DNA from: Pezizomycotina sp. ARF18
Taxonomy: Eukaryota; Ascomycota
Direction: 5' to 3'
Assembly: GCA_002224055.1 (NCBI GenBank)
Contig: AZLU01000020.1
Span: forward strand, 124,001-188,000
Length of the DNA: 64,000 bases
Shown in pieces: positions 1 through 12,680 of this stretch; within the stretch, counting starts at the first letter, position 1, and each line of letters opens with the position of its first letter. Under the pieces are notes generated by a model. That model worked only from the letters and a program-made list of their open reading frames with translations. It did no database searches and was not told where the DNA came from. Position numbers and translations under genes: made by a program.

Positions 1-922
1 CACAGATCCGAGCAATGACAAGATCATATTAAGAAACACTGTATATGATGTGTATGAGCTGATGAAGTAAGAAAAAGGAAAGAATAATCAAGAAAACGAG
101 ATTGATATGAAAAACCTTTCATGAGGATTTTCAATTTCTTCATGATTTTCGTCACAATCTGTGCACTTTTCTCTTTCCTTTGAGGATCTGCAAAAAAAAA
201 AAAAAAAAAAATGTACAGGTTTTTATTGACAGGGAACAGGGTAAGGACACCGTTGATGTTGATGGGCAATACTCGGTGGATCCTTCTTCGAAGAAGGCGC
301 GATACATTTTGAGCAACGAACACTGTAGCAATCTGTAAAACGGCCAGTAAATGGTGTTGATGCAATGTAGCTGTGTTTACGTAGTATATAACAGTCTCTA
401 AGGGCATGGATCGCACATTAATCCTTACGCCTAAGAGGCAAAAGCGGAGATTTTCCCTCGGAAGGATTAGAAGATTATTATTATTATTATTGCGTTGCAT
501 TGACGAATACTATTGCTCTATACACCACTATACTGAACAGGCCTGCAGGCACACAACCGCAACGCAACGCACGAACCCATTTCTTTCTTCCTCTTTGTAA
601 AATTTGTAAATCTTGTCACTTTTCGCTATTTCCGGGGTAGCACACGTTTCGGAAGGTCAGAAGCGGGCCTAATCGGCAAGCATGTCGGGGAAATGATCGC
701 CTGTTCTTAGAAGGAAAAAACAGCAAGAAGAAAACCGAAAAGAAGCAAAGGAAAAAGAGCAGAATAGGCAGGATTCTATCCTCACTCATTGGCGACAATA
801 ACAACACTACTGCTTGCCTATAGCTAGTCTTCCACTCTGTGCCTTTGCTCTTAATTGGCTGATTGAGCGATTGGTCAAAAAAAGCAAAGGGGAAAAAAAA
901 GGGAAAATACCCGGTGGCTAAA

Positions 923-943
923 ACTTCTAGATTTTCTAGAAGT
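923..943. repeat. Perfect 9-bp palindrome
   Basis: ACTTCTAGA at 923-931 and its exact reverse complement TCTAGAAGT at 935-943 are separated by TTT. It could be a dimeric protein-binding site or a small hairpin. No gene with a clear start lies close by, so no function is assigned. Confidence 0.7.
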
Positions 944-997
944 CTCTTTGCGCCTATACTCGTAATATGTCTAAAAAAGAGGCGCTAGCTAGCTCTT

Positions 998-1015
998 TAG
1001 ACGTCAAGACGTCTA
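998..1015. repeat. Palindrome with two ACGTC half-sites
   Basis: TAGACGTC at 998-1005 is followed by AA and the reverse complement GACGTCTA at 1008-1015. The core contains the ACGTC element bound by bZIP (ATF/CREB-type) factors as a family. Binding here is inference. Confidence 0.6.
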
Positions 1016-3435
1016 TCTTGGACATTTTCGGTGGATCCTCAGGAACTCTCGCTGACTTTTTGTTGGCTCGTCGTCCTCCTGAGGCTCTCCGGAAAATGGC
1101 TGCATACCATGACACATGGTGACCTGGGAAGCCCTAAGAAGCGCAAGCGGATGCGAGGGGCTCGTATGAACTTGAAGTCTCCAACTCGTGGCTGCCCCTC
1201 CTCCCGCGGAATGACTTCATGTGTGGGTCCACTCCCTTCGGAACAAGTACGAAATCCAAAGACGAAATCTTCGAGAAAAAAGATTTCCTTTTCTTTCTTC
1301 CCTAGCTGCAGCTGCGCGCAGCAACACAAGCTTATCATGAAAAAAATTCTGACATGTGGAGACCGATCGTGACCGATAAAAGGAAAAGAAACCCCTGGCG
1401 CTAAACCACGAAGAGCGCGATCTGCCGAGGCTGAAAAAGAATATTCAAAGAATCTCAAACAAATCATTCCATTTTCGTCATCTAAGAGTTCAAGACATCA
1501 TCAGAAGTAGAGGGCTCAAAAAATGGTGGAGAACAGATGGAGTATATGATCATCGTATCATCCATATCCATGATTGGTTTTTTGCCAAGTTGGTACGATG
1601 GTGAGCTCTGTATGCAAGGCCCGATATGAGCTTCTGCCCTGAATACTCAAATACAGGAAAAAGGAGGGTCCACATCGTGCTTTCAGATGTCAAATCAGCA
1701 TTATAAGCTATTTTTCATCTAAACTGCACGGAAGTTTTCCGGTGGTTCTATTGCAGGTTTCTTGTAACGTTGGGGGCGATCATTCAGCTTCCCGGGGTGT
1801 CCTTCCATGTTCCCTGGGTTTTCCCATGCATATTTCCACACACGAGTGTCCACAATTGCACAATAGGACCAAGTATGCAGCATGCAAAAACAGAAAATTT
1901 TTTGATCGATGATCCTGATCTTCCATATTAACGGTTCGTGATTCAAAAACGTGAGAATAAGCTTCTCTGCCTCCCTCCTTCAATTTTAAATTCCCTCATA
2001 CTGGGGTATATGTTCCATATAGATAGGCTCATATTCTTTTTTTATTCTTTTATACCCCGTAGATACACTTGTCCCTGGTTAACATTCCTGCAAATATTTG
2101 GATAGATAAGTATGCTCGTACTCGTGGCGGTACTAGTTTATCAACGTTTCCGACTTATGTACGGAACATTCGAACATCTTAGTAGGCGAAAATGCGTTTC
2201 GGCTCTTTTGGAAACTTATTGAATTCACTTCGCAAATATAGGTCCACGATGATATTAGAGTCCATGGCGGGCAGCGGGGAAGGGATGCTTTGTCAGTCGA
2301 GTCTTTCCTCGGAACGTTAACCCGGACCCCATAGCTCCGCACTTGTACTATCGGCATTATGAGGAAACACGCAAATTAGCCAGGGCTTCCCCCGATCTCG
2401 GATGCTCCAAAGAGGCCTCCTACAGAGGGGTTCCTGAATGTCGGAAAGGCTTGCCCTGTTGATTTCTCAATTTGAAAAAGGATTGATTTATGGCTCAACA
2501 ATTACAACGATTGATCCCAAACGATAAAAAACAAAGGTTTGCCTAGTAACTCAATATCTTGCGTTTTTTTTTTTTTTTTTTTTTTTTCGACCGAAAGATT
2601 GCGAGATGATACCACAAGCATAACACTATCGCCAAATAAAACTATAAAAGAATGCATTAAGGACAGGGTGAAAAAGTAATTGCCACCGACTTATAGTTAT
2701 AACTATGATTTCTTTCATGAAAAACGAAATAATTAGCATGATAAATAGATGATAATAAGACGATACTTCGAGTTATATGCAAAGGAGGCGAATTGAAGCA
2801 ATTGCCGTCGGCATCTGCCCGTATCCGTAGAAGAAAACGAGTTGCGGTTAACTTAACGTCAACGCATCCTAGAAATGCATCAATAGTGATATCAACGTAT
2901 TAGTAGTTTTATCTCGTTAAATCCGCTTAAAATCATTACGGAAAACAAAAGACAATAGTAAAGGAACCAGTGAGTATATCCTTATTGATTGACTGAGTCA
3001 ATTAAGCTTACTACCAGATTAGAGCCCAGCCGTCTCAGAACTTGCCTCCCCTTCTTTGTGAACCCTTGTCTGAATGCTAGGCGGACGCCGAAAGACAATA
3101 AAACCTTGTGAAGAGGGAAGGATGAAATACTAAGAGAGACAAAAATCTAGACCATCTGCACCCCGACTTGCTTTAATTGGACGGTTTCCGGGCTTCTGTG
3201 CAACGTTACCTTGTCTTCAACGTCGCCTTTTCGGCCCGCCCTTGTCAAGTTCTGATACACATCAGCACGTGCTAATTGGACTTTTCCCTTACATCTATTT
3301 GTTTTTCGGTTGAATTTCTTTTACAATTTTTGTTCTTAATTTCCTTGTGAAACCTTCCGATATCTTGTTATCTCAGCGCAATTTTTTTATAGTTTTTTTT
3401 TTTTTTTTTTTCACAAGAAATTCCCAGGGATGTTA

Positions 3436-4690
3436 GCCGAGGAGGAAAGAGCAGCAGGTGCGGTGCGATATACGTCCTCGACGGAGCGCTCGGCACGGTC
3501 CTTGAGGAGCTGCCCTCTAACCCGGCGTCAACGTCGCTTTGGTCGGCTGGGTTGCTGAAATCGTCCCCCGAGACACTGAAAGACGTGAACAGGCGGTACA
3601 TTCGGGCCGGCGCCGATATTGCGGAGACTGCGACGTACCAGTGCTCATTCGAGGGCTTTGAGGTATTCAATTGAACTTAACATTATGAGGTTAGAAGTGA
3701 ACCGGACAGCGCTAAAAGTTTATTCTGCGATAATTTTGTCGACGAAAGGAAAAATGGCATCCACGAAGATGAAGCGGTGCGCTTGATGCGCTTGGCTGTT
3801 AACCTCACCCGAGGAGCCATCGACGAGCAAGCCAGCGAAAATAAGCGGGACGTGAAGCTGGCGCTGTCACTTGGACCTTACGTGCTACGTTGAGGCCGGG
3901 TTGCGAGTACACGGAAATATCCTCACCGTTTGCTCTAAACACCGAAGACCCTAAGGCTCCTCGGGAACACTTAAAAGCGTGGCATAAAAGGCGCCTAGAT
4001 GTTTTTCTACGTGATGATGAAACGTGGGACAAGATAGATATCGTCGCCTTTGAAACAGTTCCTAGCTGGACGAAGTTGTGGTCCTCAGGAGATCATGGAG
4101 GAGCTAGAGTTCCAGGGAAAAGGGAAGGAGTGGTGGATAAGCTGCGTTTTCCCAGAGGGCAATTTTCCGGATGGAAATACAATCGGAGATATATTGAAAG
4201 AGTTTTCAGGGTAAGGAATCTAGATACCAAGAACCTGGGAGATGCTTTGGCTAATTGCTTGATGGATGTGGATGCAGGGACAATGCTACTTCGAAATACC
4301 CAAGGGGAATTGGGATAACTGCACAAAGTTGAAATATCTATCGGAACTTCCTGACGCATTCAATAATGCAAAACAAGGAGCTATTCTCAGCAAATCCATC
4401 AACGCGAAAAGCCTTTCATTGTCATGTACCCCGATGGCGGCAGACCTACGATCCAGTAAGTCGAACGTGGTCCGATAAGGATATGATGGCGAAGGGGCAG
4501 ACGATGCTTGGCTGCTGCTCTAACGAAAGCAGCTCAAGATTTACGAAATACCAAGCTGTGGGATAAAGTTGATAATCGGAGGATGCTGTAAAGCTGCGTA
4601 CAGTAAATCGAAGCTCTTCGACGTCTCGTCGATGCTGCGCACGGTTCACAAGGCACATCATAGAATTGAATATCCAAGTATTGTATTACA
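3436..4690 (+). CDS. Homocysteine S-methyltransferase
   Basis: The enzyme family transfers a methyl group from S-methylmethionine or S-adenosylmethionine to homocysteine, giving methionine, in the cytosol. Visible in order: the N-terminal barrel motif LDGALGT (about 3474-3494), the stretch RAGADIAETATYQCSFEGF (about 3602-3660), LALSLGPY then RPGCEYT across a one-base break near 3882, AFETVP near 4050, WWISCVFPEG near 4127, the zinc-ligand region DNCTK near 4320, VMYPDGGRPT near 4420, and the C-terminal zinc motif GGCC near 4580. An intron probably separates SFEGF from DEDEAVRLMR (about 3660-3720). No in-frame ATG is seen before the first motif, so the true start may lie across the poly-T at about 3395-3411 or be lost. 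At least three frame changes break the span while every family motif survives, so I read them as sequence errors first and decay second. No linked methionine gene is seen nearby. Confidence 0.85.
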
Positions 4691-4699
4691 TGTAATATG

Positions 4700-6069
4700 G
4701 TACGGTTGACAACATTGAAAGCTTCACATTGTATCGTAAGATGCTTCGAGAATTCCAACTATTAGATGTCAGACTCAATTAAACGTGGAACGTAGATTAT
4801 TTAGATTCATTACAGCCTGCTATAGTATAAATCAATGTATACAACTCTGAATCCGACTGTAAACGACCCCAGAAACAGCAAGTTACAACAAGTTCAGTCT
4901 TTAGAGCCGTATATTAGCACTGAGCCTCTACGGAAAAGCTCACAGAAAGAATGATCAATCGACAAGAGGGTGAGAATGATCCCGCCCGATCCTCCAGTAA
5001 GCCATTCTATAATAAACTCAAACTTTTCGAAAACTACATTTCTCTCCGATGCTTCAATCACTTTAACAAATTTCTGATTGAAGACAGATTCGGGCTTCAT
5101 CATCTTCATCGGCATTTTAGCAATCCTAGCAATAGGAAATGGGCGTCGGGATATTCTTCTGAATAAAGCCGCTTCCAATAAAGCCGCTCCCGATCCCGAC
5201 CTGCGGCTCTCAATCGTCGACCCGCCGCCTGCGAATCTGGGACCTGACCCGCCGAACCGGCAGATAACAGCGTTGGGCCGACACCTTGGGAAGCATTTGG
5301 TTCGTACGTTTAGCCGATATGCGATACAGCCTAAGAAAACGTGCTAAAATTCGCGACGAGGAATGGGGGAGAAATCGGTATCAACAGGATCATCGCACTT
5401 CTAGCCACGAGTTACAATCCTTCGAAAACTATGTATATAGCTATGCAGTTTATTTTTCTCTTCCATTTAAGCAGGATATTCCTGAAGACAAGCTAAATCT
5501 GTAATATAGTTACCGCTTGTCTTATGCACTGACCCGAAATTACGATCATTGGCCGTTCATACTCCCGCTATAGCTCGTGGAGGTTTAGCTTTCTGTTTCT
5601 GCCGCACTCGGCGGCGAGATCGCAATTGCGCTGGCCGATATAAACTTTTCGTGTGGGTCAGAGACATTTCGCTTCGCCCGGAAGTTCTGTGCTGACGCAA
5701 GCCATTAAAATTCCCACCTCCGATGGAAAACATCGATGACAGAATATCGGATCCAGTAGAAACAAGTACAGAGGAATCTTGGAACACCTGCGGCGAGAAC
5801 CATCGCAGGAATGGGGTAAGAATACAAGTCAAAATACTCGTAGATATTTAATTCCTTTGAGGAGATCCAGAGAAAAATATATATTGAAGGCTCACGATGC
5901 TTCTAGAGTCTTAGGAAATGTCGTCAGTGTCAATCACCATAATCAAACATCTCTCATCATAATCAACATCTCTCAATCAATATAGAATCGACATAGATTC
6001 GCTCCAATCAGTTAAAACTCTCTAAGCGATTCCAATTTATAGCTTTCTTCTCATACCTAATCTCAGAGA
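4700..6069. other. Intergenic, no recognisable gene
   Basis: An 89-codon frame at 5078-5347 (+) begins with a hydrophobic stretch (FIIFIGILAILAI) and continues Pro/Arg-rich. It has no family signature, and its hydrophobic start may be chance. Nothing else is supported. Confidence 0.5.
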
Positions 6070-7228
6070 ATGCCGAGCCAAAACGGAACTCACACACCTG
6101 CAAGGGCATCAACTAAGCTCCGCGAGCTGCTTGCCAAACCCGGTATCGTCTCATGTCCCGGCGTTTATGATGGCTTAGCGCACGTATAGCGCTCGATGTT
6201 GGCTTCGACTGCCTGTACATGGTATGAACTTCAATCTTTACTTGCATTCTTTTTCCTGTCTTTCTCTTTTTTTTCTTCATGAATACTAATTCGTTTATTT
6301 TTAAAATAGACTGGCGCGGGAACATGCGCTTCTGAACTGGGCCAACCCGATCTGGGTATGGCCACGATGAACGACATGCGCGAACACGCCGAGATGATCG
6401 CGAACCTCGACACCAGCATCCCTTTGATCGCCGACGCCGATACCGGATACGGAGGTAAAAAGCTCAATCAATTACCCTGTTCCCTTTTAAAACTCAAGTC
6501 GCTAATAATATGTTTCTTTTTACTTTTACAAGGTCCAAACATGGTCGCCCGCACCGTCACGGCGTATGCCCGTGCTGGAGTAGCGGCGCTGCACATAGAA
6601 GATCAGATACAAGCCAAGCGCTGCGGCCACCTTTCCTATAAGCCCTCGTTGAGCGCGACGTCTTCGAGGCCCGGATACGTGCCGCCGCGCAAGCCCGCGA
6701 TCGCATCGGCTCCGACCTCGTCATCATCGCGCGCAACGGACGCCCTCGCATCCGCAGGCTTCGAGGAGTCAATTGCGCGCCTGAAACTGGCCGTCGCAGC
6801 CGGCGCAGACGGAGTCTTCCTCGAAGGTTTAACGAGCGTCGATATGGCCCGGGAGTTCGTTAAGCGGAATGGAGGAGTTCCTTGCCTTTACAACATGTAG
6901 ACTGGGGTGTGAGCCCGCAGGTCACGGCGAAGGAGGCCGAGGAGATGGGGTTTAAGATTATTATATTCCCGTTTGCGGCGTTAGCGCCGCTGCTGAGGCT
7001 ATATACGATGCTTTTAGGCACCTCAAGAAGAACGGAGAGTCGACGGTGAAGAAGGAGTATACGCCGAGGAGGCTGTTCACGATAGCGGGGTTGGAGCAGG
7101 CGGTGAAGATTGATAGGAAGCTGGAGGCAATAGTATTCCAAGGTTTGATAACAGTGGTCGAAACAAGCCCGAGATACACTATCACATTTATGTCGCTGCT
7201 AAATGATACTGGAACAAGCAATTGCTAG
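6070..7228 (+). CDS. Isocitrate lyase / PEP mutase superfamily enzyme
   Basis: TIM-barrel enzyme of the superfamily containing methylisocitrate lyase, 2,3-dimethylmalate lyase, oxaloacetate acetylhydrolase and PEP mutase; members cleave or rearrange C-C or P-C bonds of 2-oxo or hydroxy acids with Mg2+. Exon 1 begins at ATG 6070 and carries KPGIVSCPGVYDGL. Intron 1 is 6222-6309 and intron 2 is 6455-6532, the latter with branch GCTAATA. Between them lies the metal-binding motif DADTGYGG. The loop IEDQ...KRCGHL follows; its Cys corresponds to the catalytic Cys of the lyase KKCGH/KRCGH loop, so a lyase is more likely than a phosphonate mutase. RLKLAVAAGADGVFLEGL and FKIIIFPFAAL complete the barrel. 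Four or more one-base breaks (near 6181, 6643, 6724, 6897 and the GC-rich run near 6980) interrupt a frame that otherwise reads through. Exact substrate unknown. Confidence 0.85.
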
Positions 7229-8089
7229 CAATTGTTACCAAGTAAAGAAACGAAATGTAATACTATTGAATAATAGAAATATAGATTACGGCAGCACATG
7301 CATATCGGCATCATTTGTAACGCCCTTCAAGCCTATGACTAATATCTAGACTAATATTCAAGTTCTTTTTCGTCGTCGTCGTTTTTTGAAGGTAAAATGC
7401 GCCCGTGAAACTGAGTGAATTTGTTTGTACTAGCGGTATTGCAAGTGTGAATCCTGAAGTCCCGTACAATAACGGAACTGGGCGTGAAATTCAAGCTTTC
7501 CACTTATAGAAGTAATGTACGTCCGTCAGGTTGTATTTCTTTATTGGGAAATACTGTGATCTATATACCCAATTAATTGGGTAATATGGCTCGGTAAACG
7601 CCGTTCACCACCTAAACGCGCTAAATAGACGACCCATGTCCGTTTCCTGCAAACTTATCCTAATAAGGTGAAAATGGGGCGCAAAATAGCGCAATTTGGG
7701 GACGAAAGCTAGCAGGGATCGGTTAAGGGAATAGCCGAGAGATGGGTGGTGGAAATTAGGCGGCGGGTAAAAAAAAAAAAAAAATAAATAAATATAAAAA
7801 AAATAAATGGCACATGACTCACTTTATTTAGTGAAAAACTTCTTCCCTTAAAAAACCAAAAAGCTTCCCCCAGCCATCCCATCTTCCTCCGAACATCGGA
7901 GCGGGACCGCTAATTCACAGCAAAAAAAAAAAAGGATTATATCGAACAAGGGCAAAAGAAAGGGCCAAAAAAACAAGTTTCACAAAGAAAGAAGGTATTA
8001 TCGAATCATTAAATTCAGCTGCTTGGAAGAAGGAGAAACAGACCGTTGCCGCCAATTGCTGCCTCGTCTTGGTAATCCTGTCTCGGTGA
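7229..8089. other. Intergenic, likely promoter side of the Zn2Cys6 gene
   Basis: AT-rich with A-runs at about 7770-7805 and 7921-7932. A long minus-strand frame at 7915-8607 is a shadow of the GC-rich start of the regulator gene. No other coding signal is seen. Confidence 0.55.
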
Positions 8090-11000
8090 ATGGACAGTAA
8101 CCTTAGCTCGGGTGCTGCTGCGGTAGCTCCTTCGGCAGCATCAGCTGCAGGAGCGGCAGCAGCACCTCCGGCGACGACTAACTCACCGGGCCAGCAGAGA
8201 GCCAGGAAGCGGCAGAAGACGACGACCACCCACCCGCCCTGTCTCCGCATGGACCGCCCAGCGGGAGCGTCACTTCGTCCCACGCGACCAGCCGGCCGGC
8301 TACTCGCAGAGCCACATCCACGGTCACGGCCAGACACCCGAGGACAGCCAGCTGAGCTCGACGGCTTCGGGTGCAATATCGAGGGCAATGCCGGAGCCCA
8401 CGGTCGACGATCCATCACGGCCTCGATTCGCATAACCACAGCAGGCACTCGAGCGGCGATGGAGAGGCAATGCTTCACAACGTTGCCGGCGGTGGAGGAA
8501 ACAATGGCGGTTCTGGGGAGAAAGGGCACGTCAAGCGGCCTGCAACGAGTGTCGTCAGCAAAAGGTGGTGGTGGTTGAGGCTCATTGAAACACACAAGAA
8601 AAAGCATGCCAATTCCTCCTACTCACTGTGAGAGAAATAAAGAAAAAAATTTTTTTTCTGTATTTAGAAAATTAGAGGTTGTGGTTAACAATTGCCTAAT
8701 TATTATTATTTTTTTCCTGCTTAAAGCTTCGGTGCGACGTTGTCCAGAACCCGTATACGATATGCTCCGATGCCGAAGATTGAAGCTGGAATGCAAGATC
8801 GACGCCAATTTCAAACGGACGGTAAAGAGAAGCAAGATTGCCGAGATGGAGAAGGAGCTGTCGGAATTGAGGCAGAAATTGGCCGCCGGATCGCCGCCGG
8901 GTGGCTTGACATCACCACAAGCTCCCCCGAGCGCTTCGTATGCACAACATGCCTTCTCACCGCATGCACAGATTTCTCAGCCTCTCCTAGACGCATCGGC
9001 ATCGGCAATGTCCTCCTTCCATACCTCCAACACACCACGCAGCCCGACTTTGAACATAACACTTCCCCTAGTCGAGCAAACGACAGCACTACGACAACGC
9101 AGCCGGAACGTCTGACAGATGGGGTGCAAAACGGCAGCAATAGCGCTTCTGCGAGCGGGCCCAAGGGAACACAGGTATTAGAAGATATCGTGTTGAATGC
9201 GGATCAGATTGGTGATCTCTTCAACGAGTAAGTTTTCTCACCAACGACTTCTTTCTTTTTTTTTTTTTTTTTTTTTTTTTTCTAAAAAAAAAAATCGTCT
9301 TGTCAGTTTCTTACTCTGAACAGATATTTTGCCCACTACCATCCCTTCCTGCCTTCCTCGATCCCGAGGAACCGCCCGGGTCGTACCACGAAAAGTCGCG
9401 ATGCTCTTCTGGGCAATTATATCGATCGCTTCTCGGCGTTATACCGAAGAACCAACGCTGCTCCTTCGCCTTTCGCGCGCCGTTTCTAAATTGGTTTGGT
9501 CGACCCTTGCTAGTATTCCACATTCCAAGGATGTTGTCAAGGGCTTGATATTGCTAGCCACATGGCCGTTTCCTACATCGAGCACCTTAACGGACCCAAC
9601 ATACATGATAAGTTGTATGGCTGTCTCCGTTGGTATTCAGATGGGTTTGCACCGGCCTAGTCACGGCAAGGATTACACGAAGTATGCGAGCAAGGCGAAA
9701 ATTGGAGAGGTCGAAGTAAACGATCGCACCAACACGTGGCGTGCTGCAATGTCGCTTCTCAGAGGTGAGCGGAAATTATGACGAAATATCTTTTTGTGCC
9801 TGTTTATGTGTTGTTAACAACTTTAATCTTGCGGAAAAGCGTGAGCACCGGTTAGGTCTGCCGCCGCATACGCAGTATGATTGGACCTTCTCGACTCTCT
9901 CAACGCTTCATCGAAGCACACCCTTTCACCTTCCCTCAAGACGTATTTGCGTATTCAGCGGTTTGCGGACGAGGTGACTAGGGCATTGTCAACCAATGCT
10001 TTAGATCCCATTGGCCTTCTTGGCTCCGAGCAGAGACGCCCAGTAATCGCGGTGTTGGAGCGACGGGCAGATGAGATGGAAGGGGAACTTTATCCCTTTC
10101 CGAGCTCCACCGTATATACCTTTTATGTGCACGCTTGCATCTTCGAGCTTTCCATTTGTTCGACGAACCCAACACACCTAATTACCAGGCGCGCATCCTG
10201 TCCCTCTACGCTGTAGCAACGACGCTTGTGCAGCACGTATTGCAAGTCGAAACAAACTCCGGCAGCGTCCTATCTTATTGCCCCTTCTATGTATATCAGA
10301 TGTTCCTGAGCGCCTCGTTTATTTTATTGAAAGTGTTGCACTCCAGCGTGTTCCGCCGTTGGTGGATTACGAGGTTGGGCGAGCGCTGTTCAACCAAACA
10401 ATCACAGCCATCAGGCGGATATCTGTCGCGAATAACGATCTCCCGGGCCGTCTTGCAGACGTTCTCGCTCAGCTATCCACAAGCAGTTCGGCTATGAATA
10501 GCGGCGGAGGAGGGAGCAATGTTGACACAGCTTCTAATGCTGGAGGAGAAAGGATTGGTGGTGTGCATAGTGCGCCGGGCAGTACTAGAAGTCTTGAAGA
10601 TAAGATCGGAGAAGACTTTCAGCTACGAATCCGCAGTAGGATGAGCATGAGTGTTGTATATGACAGCCTCTGGAAGTGGCGAGAGGAGTTTCAGCAGCGC
10701 AGTACTTACCTACAAGCTCGCGAAGAACTTGGAGCGACGAATATGAGTAAGTTTCTTCTTAGTGAGAAAATTTTTCTTTGTCAAGCCTGGATTACTTACT
10801 CTGTGCTCATTTGAATTAGATTCTGAACCCCCACCATCGTTCGACCGAATCCCCGTCTTCTAAGCCGCCGGCCACTTATACGCCTGCTTATCAGCAAGTG
10901 CCTGCCACCATGTCTTCCGGGCAACCCCTTACGGCGGAGCTGGTAGCTGCGGTGCCAAGCGCTGTTGGAGTTCAAGGTATCCCGACGACGATGCTCCCTA

Positions 11001-11359
11001 TGGATATGGGCCGAGAGCTGACCCCAATCCTCTCGTTGCCGACGACGGGACCGGCTCCGCTGGACATGGATATGAGTCCACTTATAGAGAATGATTTCCT
11101 TAATATGAACTGGATGCTCGATGGTTACGAGTTCCTACCAATGCCCGGCGTGGCACCGCTGCCTGTCATGCCCCTGGCTCTGGGCGTGGATCCCATGAAA
11201 GTGGACATGGATCGATGGGATTGCAATGATTCGAAAACGATGCTACCGTGTATTTTGCGGAGCTGGCGAAAACTTTCATTAATTATTCCGCAAAAAACTT
11301 GCATTATAAAATTCCTTTCTTTTCTTTCTTTTCTTTCTGTTATATCTCCACGGGTGTAA
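8090..11359 (+). CDS. Zn2Cys6 transcription factor, LEU3-like
   Basis: Nuclear DNA-binding regulator. The start at 8090 opens an Ala/Ser/Pro-rich disordered N-terminus. The binuclear cluster spans an intron (about 8563-8726): CNECRQQK, then LRCDVVQNPYTICSRCRRLKLEC, giving spacing C-x2-C-x6-C-x9-C-x2-C-x6-C, as in yeast Leu3. The basic linker NFKRTVKRSK and a short coiled coil (EMEKELSELRQKL) also follow the Leu3 pattern. The middle homology region shows YFAHYHPFLP, LFWAIISIASRRY, WPFPTSSTLTDPTY and QMGLHRPSHGKD. A second intron is 9228-9323 with a long poly-T, a third is about 9764-9838, and a fourth about 10744-10819. The acidic C-terminus (DMDMSPLIENDFLNMNWMLD) resembles an activation domain. 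Frame changes include single-base losses near 8768, 9355 and 9398. Yeast Leu3 controls branched-chain amino-acid genes; none is adjacent, so the target set here is unknown. Confidence 0.85.
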
Positions 11360-12680
11360 CATTATTCATGGACGTTAAGGAATGCTAAATGGATGTTGGT
11401 TCGGGTTCATTTTTTAGAGAAAAGGGGCTTTTCTCTTTGGGTTTTCTTCTTCTTCTGGGGCTTATGCTATTTTATTTCTTTTGGGATTCCTTAATTGTTT
11501 TTCCCGGGCTTTTCATAATGGTGTGTTATTGATATGGGTTTCAAGATACATTTTTTTTTCTTTTCTCTCCTTTCTCTTGGGGCTGTATATTAAGTGATTA
11601 TTATATCCTTTTTGAATACCTACTTGGTTTTATAGTAAATATTTATAGGAGCACATAGTTTTATTTTACGCTTAATGATAAATGGTAATAGTTTTAGATA
11701 TATTGGTCGGTTTTGTTTCCTGATATTTCGTGAATCTTGGGTCTATATTGTGCAAGTATATAATTGGTATAAGTCTACCGCCCCCAACTTCACCGTATCA
11801 GTGTTTGAACAGACCCAGTGGCCTAGACAATTCGATTTTTAGCTAACCGGGTGGAATACGCTTTATTTTACCCCTAGTATCAAAACCCGGCGCGCCACGT
11901 AGCTCCGCATAATCTCTCTATCTCCCCAGTATAGCTAATTAGCTATCAAAGAACCAATCACTATCGAAAAGTTGATGGTAATACAACAGACCCATAGCTA
12001 TATTTTGAGGATGAGTTATTTTTTATAAGATGAATTAGCTGAATATTTTCATTTTTTTTTTTTTTTTCAACGGAGGTGTAGCTATAGGTGTTCCAGCAAT
12101 ATAGACAGCTCCGAGAACGCCGCGGCACAGTCTCGGTGCAGGGGACGGCCCCACCCACCGCCGGGGGAGTGAGTGACCAACCAGAAATTCAGAATAGATG
12201 TCGGCAGTTTTTATATACCTCAAGACACAAAAACTTTTGTCGATGCATTATTCTTCTAAAAGGTAAAAGCGCAAATAGCATACAGCTCATTGTTTGGCTT
12301 CGGATCACAAGCACTTTTCAGGCGTTTGATAGAAGGTCTTATAAGTCTCTTGAACTGTAATTTTTTTGCAAAAAGAAATTTTCAAAATTCGCTTTGTGGG
12401 GTATCTCTGGGTATCTAGTAATCTAAAAGAACAAAAATCTAAGAAACGATACAATAATAATAAAAAAATATGTGGAAAAGCATATGGTTTTTGGAATCTT
12501 CAGATGAGGTAGCTATCTTCCTTGAACGTCAGCACTTCTGCTGTGCAGGGTGTATATAGCATTTCTGTCCCTTTAAGTTGCCTTGAGTGTCGACTGTCCG
12601 AGCATGGTCTGCTCAAATGCTTGAAGTGCAACGTCGGGCTCTGTGTATTGTTAAGTTGCACCGTTAGTAAATTATTATTT
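11360..12680. other. Convergent intergenic region, no gene seen
   Basis: Lies between the 3' ends of the regulator (+) and the carboxypeptidase (-). It is T-rich with pyrimidine runs after 11300 and a poly-T near 12051-12067, and should contain both 3' ends. Short frames here have no family features. Confidence 0.55.

Larger units (their letters stand above)
1..3435. other. Intergenic, no recognisable gene
   Basis: Open frames occur on both strands but none shows a family motif, a signal peptide or linked exons, and several simply cross low-complexity tracts (a poly-A near 191-210, a TTA repeat near 475-490, a poly-T near 2565-2587). Two perfect short palindromes lie at 923-943 and 998-1015. 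A small unknown gene cannot be excluded. Confidence 0.55.

Noticed and set aside
24-500. 158-codon minus-strand open frame
   Set aside because: It crosses poly-A and TTA repeats and has no motif or intron support.
7915-8607. 230-codon minus-strand open frame
   Set aside because: It overlaps the GC-rich start of the LEU3-like gene and is its shadow; the Zn2Cys6 motif on the plus strand decides.
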